From NCBI RefSeq assembly GCF_010729665.1, contig NZ_AP022610.1:310001-374000 (forward strand): a stretch of 64,000 nucleotides of DNA. The letters run 5' to 3'. Under the pieces are notes generated by a model. That model searched no databases. It was not told the origin of the DNA and saw nothing but the letters and a program-made list of their open reading frames with translations. The DNA comes from Mycolicibacterium madagascariense. Its GTDB lineage: Bacteria; Actinomycetota; Actinomycetes; Mycobacteriales; Mycobacteriaceae. Positions within the stretch are counted from its first letter, which is position 1. Every line of letters begins with the position of its first letter. A program made the translations under genes and the position numbers. Below, in pieces: positions 59,526 through 64,000 of this stretch.

Positions 59526-59560
59526 AAGGGTGGAGGCACCCGAGAACGTCAGGAGAACCC

Positions 59561-59854
59561 ATGTCCGTCACCGTGTTGCTCGAGCTGAAGTTCAAGCCGG
59601 AAGCGGTCGCGCAGGCGCGCGCCGTCTTCACCAGGGAGTTGGTCAAGACGCGCGCCCACGACGGCTGCCTGCAGCTCGACGTGCTGGTCGACGAGGACGA
59701 CGACACCCACTGGCTCATCTACGAGGTGTGGGACACCGTCGAGCACGACGAGGCCTACCGGGCGTTCCGCGCCGGCGACGGCCAGATCACCGACCTGCCG
59801 CCGCTGCTCGCCGCACCTCCCGTCAAGACCAGGTACGTGACCAGCGACATCTGA
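59561..59854 (+). CDS. Antibiotic biosynthesis monooxygenase (ABM)-domain protein
   Basis: 97 residues, a single dimeric alpha+beta barrel: VTVLLELKFKPEAVAQARAV, THDGC-like RAHDGCLQLDVLVDEDD and HWLIYEVWDTVEHDEAYRAF. Family members include quinol monooxygenases, LsrG-type isomerases and proteins that handle reactive metabolites. ATG 59561 has AGGAGA 5-10 bp upstream. It is the last gene of the operon, 35 bp after the flavoprotein; it may rearrange or detoxify the oxidised product. Exact activity unknown. Confidence 0.82.
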   Translation: MSVTVLLELKFKPEAVAQARAVFTRELVKTRAHDGCLQLDVLVDEDDDTHWLIYEVWDTVEHDEAYRAFRAGDGQITDLPPLLAAPPVKTRYVTSDI

Positions 59855-59899
59855 GCTGCCATGTCGAGTGGCCGCTCGATGAACGTCGTCGCGCGGACC

Positions 59900-59953
59900 G
59901 CGTGACGTGGGTGGCCATTCAGTTCTTTACAAACGGGATTGGCCACGTCACGC
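59900..59953. promoter_or_regulatory. Inverted repeat GCGTGACGTGG...CCACGTCACGC upstream of crp-like gene
   Basis: Arms 59900-59917 and 59940-59953 pair as GCGTGACGTGG/CCACGTCACGC with a 3-base bulge; the loop holds TTCTTTACAAACGGGA. The position is after the ABM gene and before the Crp-like start, so it may terminate the operon or act in the crp leader. It does not fit the Crp consensus TGTGA-N6-TCACA well. Confidence 0.4.
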
Positions 59954-59987
59954 TCACAAGCATGCGTGCGCGAACTGCGAGCCAGCC

Positions 59988-60689
59988 GTGAGACCGGTCG
60001 CCGATCCCGGGGACGTCGCCGACGTCCTGGCCCGGTCCGGCATCGTGCAGGGCGTCGAGCCCGACGCGATCGTCGCCCTCAGTGCCCAGTTGAAGCCCAT
60101 CGACTTCCCCAAGGGCCACACGATCTTCGTCGAGGGCGAGCCCGGTGACCGGCTGTTCATCATCGTGTCGGGCAAGGTCAAGATCGTGCGCAGCGCGGCC
60201 GACGGCCGGGAGAACCTGCTGACGGTGATGGGACCGTCGGACATGTTCGGGGAGCTGGCGATCTTCGATCCCGGCCCGCGCACGTCCAGTGTCACCACCA
60301 TCACCCAGGTCCGTGCGGTGTCGATGGACCGGGAGGCTCTGCGCTCCTGGATCGCCGGGCGGCCCGAGATCGCCGAGCAATTGCTGCGGGTGCTCGCCCG
60401 CCGCCTGCGACGCACGAACGACAACCTGGGTGACCTCATCTTCACCGACGTGCCCGGCCGCGTCGCGAAGCAACTGTTGCAGCTGGTCCAGCGGTTTGGC
60501 GCGCAGGAGGGCAACGCCCTGAGGGTGACCCACGACCTGACGCAGGAGGAGATCGCGCAGCTGGTCGGCGCGTCCCGGGAGACGGTCAACAAGGCGCTCG
60601 CCGACTTCAGCCAGCGCGGGTGGATTCGCGTCGAGGGCAAGAGCGTGATCATCCTCGAACCGGAGCGTCTCGCCAGGCGCGCCCGCTGA
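59988..60689 (+). CDS. Crp/Fnr-family regulator, paralogue of mycobacterial Crp (Rv3676)
   Basis: 233 residues, nearly the same length and motif set as Rv3676. The cyclic-nucleotide-binding domain has [40 protein letters not shown] (the cAMP phosphate cassette GEL...R-S) and the C-helix [17 protein letters not shown]. The HTH reads [23 protein letters not shown] 59988 ([18 protein letters not shown]) is the first plausible start near the family N-terminus; the ribosome site is weak. Some fast-growing mycobacteria carry two Crp proteins, and this may be the second one. It is followed 96 bp later by an alpha/beta hydrolase gene. Confidence 0.85.
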   Translation: MRPVADPGDVADVLARSGIVQGVEPDAIVALSAQLKPIDFPKGHTIFVEGEPGDRLFIIVSGKVKIVRSAADGRENLLTVMGPSDMFGELAIFDPGPRTSSVTTITQVRAVSMDREALRSWIAGRPEIAEQLLRVLARRLRRTNDNLGDLIFTDVPGRVAKQLLQLVQRFGAQEGNALRVTHDLTQEEIAQLVGASRETVNKALADFSQRGWIRVEGKSVIILEPERLARRAR

Positions 60690-60785
60690 TTCGCGTTGAC
60701 GCTGCCGCAACCATGGGGCAGTGTCGAAGTTACCGGCGGGTAGCACGCTGACGTGATCGACGGAGACGAAGCGGAGAGACCGACC

Positions 60786-61685
60786 ATGAACGACCTGAAA
60801 TATCTCGACCTGCACGGCGACCGCGTCGCCTACCGCGACGAGGGCTCCGGTGAGGTCCTGCTCCTGATCCACGGCATGGCGGGCAGCTCGGACGCCTGGC
60901 GGGAGCTGATCCCTCGGCTGGCGAAGTCCTACCGGGTGGTGGCGCCCGATCTGCTCGGCCACGGCCAGTCGACGAAGCCGCGCGGGGACTACTCCCTCGG
61001 CGCGTTCGCGGTGTGGCTGCGCGATCTGCTCGACGAGTTGGGCATCGCGCAGGCCACGATCGTCGGCCATTCGCTCGGCGGCGGTGTGGCGATGCAGTTC
61101 ATCTATCAGCACCCCGACTACTGCGAACGGGTCATCCTCATCAGCAGCGGCGGCCTCGGCAACGACGTCGGCTGGATCCTGCGGCTGCTGTCGGCGCCCG
61201 GTGCGGAGTTCGTGCTGCCGATCATCGCCCCGACCCCGGTTCTCAAGGCGGGCAACAAGATTGGGTCCTGGTTCACGTCGATGGGCATGCGCAATCCCCG
61301 GGCCAGCGAGATTTGGCGCGCCTATTCGTCGTTCTCGGACAAGCCGTCGCGTGACGCGTTCCTGCGCACCCTGCGCTCGGTGGTGGACTACCGCGGCCAG
61401 GCCGTCAGCGCGCTGAACCGTCTGCACGTGCGCTCCGAGCTCCCGACGCTCGCCATCTGGGGCGAGGACGACGAGATCATCCCGGTCGAGCACGGATATG
61501 CCGCGCAGCACGCCCGGCCCGGCAGCCGGCTGGAGGTGCTGCCCGGCGTCGGCCACTTCGCGCACGTGGAGGCGCCCACCGAGGTCGCCGACATCATCGA
61601 CGACTTCATGAAGACGACGCGCGACGGCGGCGGCGTCGACATCGCGACGCTGTTCACCCCCGTCACGGACGACGACACGCCCTGA
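60786..61685 (+). CDS. Alpha/beta-hydrolase
   Basis: 299 residues. LLIHGMAGSSDAW is the oxyanion region, Ser96 lies in VGHSLGGGVAMQF, the acid in IWGEDDEIIP and the base in LPGVGHFAHVEAP. No signal peptide. ATG 60786 (MNDLKYLDLHGDRVAYRD) is preferred over GTG 60753 because GGAGAG lies 8 bp upstream. The substrate is not recognisable. It is between the Crp-like regulator and the fatty-acid desaturase pair and could act on a lipid ester; this is only suggested by position. Confidence 0.83.
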   Translation: MNDLKYLDLHGDRVAYRDEGSGEVLLLIHGMAGSSDAWRELIPRLAKSYRVVAPDLLGHGQSTKPRGDYSLGAFAVWLRDLLDELGIAQATIVGHSLGGGVAMQFIYQHPDYCERVILISSGGLGNDVGWILRLLSAPGAEFVLPIIAPTPVLKAGNKIGSWFTSMGMRNPRASEIWRAYSSFSDKPSRDAFLRTLRSVVDYRGQAVSALNRLHVRSELPTLAIWGEDDEIIPVEHGYAAQHARPGSRLEVLPGVGHFAHVEAPTEVADIIDDFMKTTRDGGGVDIATLFTPVTDDDTP

Positions 61686-61772
61686 CGACACCCGAGGTGT
61701 GAACCGCGCCACGGTTGGGTATTCGGTGTACATGCGTTCACCAATGACCCGTTCCGACGTGCGCGGTGCAGC

Positions 61773-62909
61773 ATGGCGCTGAAGCTGCGCGACCTCACCC
61801 GGTGGAGCGCCGCGCCGGCGAAGGACGTCGAGACGGCCACCAGTCCGAAGCTCAACCTGCTGCGCGGGCTGGCCGCCCGCGCCACGACACCGCTGCTGCC
61901 CGACGACTACCTCAAGTTGGTCAACCCGCTGTGGTCGGCGCGCGAACTCCGTGGCGAGGTCATCGACGTGCGGCGGGAGACCGAGGACTCCGCGACCGTC
62001 ACCATCAAACCCGGTTGGGGCTTCTCCGGGGACTACCGCCCGGGCCAGTACGTGGGCATCGGGCTGCGGATCGACGGCCGGTGGCACTGGCGGTCGTATT
62101 CGCTGACGTCGGTCCCGGAGCGCGACGAGAAGCTGATCTCGATCACGGTCAAGGCCACCCCGGAGGGCTTCCTCTCGACCCACCTCGTCAACGGCGTGAA
62201 ACCCGGAACGATCGTTCGCTTGGCCTCGCCGAAGGGTGACTTCGCCCTCCCCGATCCGCCGCCGGCCAAACTGCTCCTGGTGACCGCGGGCAGCGGCATC
62301 ACCCCCGTGATGGCGATGCTGCGCTCCATGGCCCAGCGCGGCCAGACACCCGACGTGGTGCACATCCACTCCGCCCCGTCGGCGCAGGACGTGATCTTCC
62401 ACGACGAGCTGCAGACGCTGAACGACGGCGACACCGACTACGTCCTGCGGCTGCACCTCACCGATGACCGGGGCCATCTCGACTTCGAGACCGAGCTGGA
62501 CGAGCTGGTGCCCGACTGGCGGGACCGCCCGACGTGGGCGTGCGGACCACCCGCCATGCTCGACGCGATCGAGAAGGTCTGGACCGACGCAGGCGTCCCC
62601 GAGGATCGACTGCACATGGAGCGCTTCGTCATCGCCAGAACCGACAAGGGCGGTGAGGGAGGCACCGTCACGTTCGCGCTGTCGGACAAGACGGTCGAGG
62701 CCGACGGCGCCACGTCACTGCTCGAGGCCGGTGAGCAGGCCGGCATTCAGATGCCGTTCGGCTGCCGGATGGGAATCTGCCAAAGTTGCGTGCTGCCACT
62801 GGAATCGGGCCACGTTCGCGACTTCCGGTCCGGTGCCGAACACGGCCCGGGCGACCGCATCCAGACCTGCATCTCCGCCGCATCCGGCGACTGCACCCTC
62901 AACGTCTAG
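61773..62909 (+). CDS. Flavin- and [2Fe-2S]-containing ferredoxin-type reductase (Rv3230c-like), electron donor for the desaturase
   Basis: 378 residues. FAD-binding region [20 protein letters not shown] with [16 protein letters not shown](P)H region [20 protein letters not shown] and [17 protein letters not shown], then a C-terminal plant-type ferredoxin domain with C331, C336, C339 and C366 ([14 protein letters not shown] ... QTC). This is the order seen in Rv3230c, which feeds electrons from NADPH to the stearoyl-CoA desaturase DesA3. It is 11 bp upstream of the desaturase, so the pair is one operon. Confidence 0.9.
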   Translation: MALKLRDLTRWSAAPAKDVETATSPKLNLLRGLAARATTPLLPDDYLKLVNPLWSARELRGEVIDVRRETEDSATVTIKPGWGFSGDYRPGQYVGIGLRIDGRWHWRSYSLTSVPERDEKLISITVKATPEGFLSTHLVNGVKPGTIVRLASPKGDFALPDPPPAKLLLVTAGSGITPVMAMLRSMAQRGQTPDVVHIHSAPSAQDVIFHDELQTLNDGDTDYVLRLHLTDDRGHLDFETELDELVPDWRDRPTWACGPPAMLDAIEKVWTDAGVPEDRLHMERFVIARTDKGGEGGTVTFALSDKTVEADGATSLLEAGEQAGIQMPFGCRMGICQSCVLPLESGHVRDFRSGAEHGPGDRIQTCISAASGDCTLNV

Positions 62910-62920
62910 GGAGAATCAGC

Positions 62921-64000
62921 ATGGCCATCACCGACATCAAGGAATACGCCCATCTCACCCCCGAGGACGTCGAGCAGCTCGCTCGCGAACTCGACGACAT
63001 CCGCACCGACGTCGAGGAGTCCCGCGGCGAACGGGACGCCCGCTACATCCGGCGGGCCATCCAGCTGCAGCGGGGCCTCGCCGCGGGCGGGCGGGTCGCG
63101 CTGTTCGCCAGTCACCGCAGGATCCCGCGGGTGCTCGGCACGGGAATGTTGGCTGCCGCCAAGATCATCGAGAACATGGAGCTGGGGCACAACATCACCC
63201 ACGGTCAGTGGGACTGGATGAACGATCCGGAGATCCATTCCACGGAGTGGGAGTGGGACACCACCTCGCCGACCGAGCACTGGAAGAAGTCGCACAACTT
63301 CATCCATCACAAGTACACCAACGTCGTCGGCCTCGACGACGACATCGGTTACGGCATCATGCGTCTCACGCGCGATCAGCGCTGGGAGAAGTGGATGATC
63401 TTCAACCCCGTCATCAACCTGACGCTGGGCACGCTCTTCGAGTGGGGTGTCGCGCTGCACGGCGTGGAGACCACCAAGTACCGCAAGGGCGACAAGTCGC
63501 TGGCCGAGGTCCGCAAGGACCTCAGGATCATCGGGCGCAAGGTCGGCAAGCAGGTGGGCAAGGACTACGTGGTGTTCCCCGCGCTCGCCGGGCGCAACTG
63601 GAAGTCGACGCTGAAGGCCAACGCCGTCGCGAACCTGATCCGCAACTACTGGTCGTATGCGGTGATCTTCTGTGGGCACTTCCCCGACGGTGCCGAGAAG
63701 TTCACCCGCGACGAGTTCGAGACCGAGACGCACGCCGAGTGGTATCTGCGTCAGATGTTGGGCTCGGCCAACTTTCACGCCGGTCCGGTGATGGCGTTCA
63801 TGAGCGGCAACCTCTGCTACCAGATCGAGCACCACCTGTTCCCCGACCTGCCGAGCAACCGGTACGCCGAGATCAGCGAGCGGGTGCGGGCGCTGTGCGA
63901 CAAGTACGACCTGCCCTACACCACCGGCTCGCTGGCGCGGCAGTACTCGCAGTCGTTCTGGACGATCGCGAAGCTGGCACTGCCCGACAAGCTGCTCAAG
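62921..64000 (+). CDS. desA3: Membrane fatty acyl-CoA desaturase, DesA3-like (3' end outside the window)
   Basis: 360 codons visible; the frame is open to the last base. The histidine boxes are H90-x3-H94 (HNITHGQWDW), H125-x3-H129-H130 (HNFIHHKYTN) and the third box Q301-x2-H304-H305 (QIEHHLFPD), which bind the di-iron centre. VKNMELGHN-type and FCGHFPDGAEKFT regions match Rv3229c. It introduces the Delta-9 double bond into stearoyl-CoA to give oleoyl-CoA. ATG 62921 is preceded by AGGGAGAA. Perhaps 50-70 residues are missing at the C-terminus. Confidence 0.9.
   Translation, partial: MAITDIKEYAHLTPEDVEQLARELDDIRTDVEESRGERDARYIRRAIQLQRGLAAGGRVALFASHRRIPRVLGTGMLAAAKIIENMELGHNITHGQWDWMNDPEIHSTEWEWDTTSPTEHWKKSHNFIHHKYTNVVGLDDDIGYGIMRLTRDQRWEKWMIFNPVINLTLGTLFEWGVALHGVETTKYRKGDKSLAEVRKDLRIIGRKVGKQVGKDYVVFPALAGRNWKSTLKANAVANLIRNYWSYAVIFCGHFPDGAEKFTRDEFETETHAEWYLRQMLGSANFHAGPVMAFMSGNLCYQIEHHLFPDLPSNRYAEISERVRALCDKYDLPYTTGSLARQYSQSFWTIAKLALPDKLLK

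Noticed and set aside
59900..59953. Reading the inverted repeat upstream of the Crp-like gene as a Crp autoregulatory site.
   Set aside because: The arms are longer and farther apart than TGTGA-N6-TCACA, and the half-sites GCGTGACGTGG do not match it.

Overview
The window is very GC-rich, tightly packed, and uses GTG starts and 4-bp GTGA/ATGA gene overlaps freely. Several proteins point to Mycobacterium sensu lato, most likely a fast-growing saprophyte (Mycolicibacterium). They include a secreted chorismate mutase of the Rv1885c type, an SthA transhydrogenase (Rv2713 type), a GlnA3-type glutamine synthetase (Rv1878 type), a second Crp (Rv3676 type), a DesA3/Rv3230c desaturase-reductase pair, an F420-type Ddn-family protein and a mycobacterial lipoprotein. 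I see 55 intact or edge-truncated genes and one disrupted gene, with no rRNA, tRNA, CRISPR array or insertion sequence. No gene-free stretch exceeds about 225 bases.

Layout. 1-7.7 kb: a truncated MarR-type regulator, a PLP-enzyme trio (cysteine desulfurase-like, GSA-type aminotransferase, 2,2-dialkylglycine decarboxylase), a renalase-like/2-hydroxyacid dehydrogenase pair and sthA. 7.7-12.3 kb: an omega-aminotransferase and mmsA under a divergent PucR regulator. 12.4-20.9 kb: DUF808, a DAO-type oxidase, then an operon of GCS2/ATP-grasp fusion, NAGGN-type amidotransferase and S9 peptidase, probably making and turning over a small peptide-like compound. 20.9-30.6 kb: GDPD, then an RpiR regulator with a class II amidotransferase, divergent from a GlnA3-like synthetase, APC permease, broken aminotransferase, FluG-like amidohydrolase and Orn/Lys/Arg decarboxylase. 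This looks like a gamma-glutamylation (Puu-like) amine pathway. 30.6-34.3 kb: metallophosphoesterase, EEP-family phosphatase, CobW GTPase and a Ddn-family protein.

34.3-46.2 kb is an aromatic-acid island. QsuB and QsuD convert quinate/shikimate-type compounds to protocatechuate, PobA does so from 4-hydroxybenzoate, and pcaHGBLIJ takes protocatechuate to 3-oxoadipyl-CoA. The pca genes are joined by five consecutive 4-bp GTGA overlaps. An IclR and a TetR regulator lie inside the island, each with a recognisable palindromic site repeated at two promoters.

46.2-53.9 kb: a small HicB-like protein, chorismate mutase, a lipoprotein, a membrane molybdopterin oxidoreductase with a small membrane partner, an acetolactate-synthase-like TPP enzyme, and a DUF3800-like gene flanked by 21-bp direct repeats. 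53.1-59.9 kb: GntR regulator and an operon of APC permease, FGGY kinase, two flavoproteins resembling GlpA/GlpB and a small monooxygenase-fold protein; its substrate is unknown. 60.0-64.0 kb: a Crp paralogue, alpha/beta hydrolase, ferredoxin-type reductase and a DesA3-like desaturase cut by the window end.

Between genes there are at least two families of long imperfect inverted repeats. One family carries an identical 17-bp start that supplies the stop codon of two unrelated genes.
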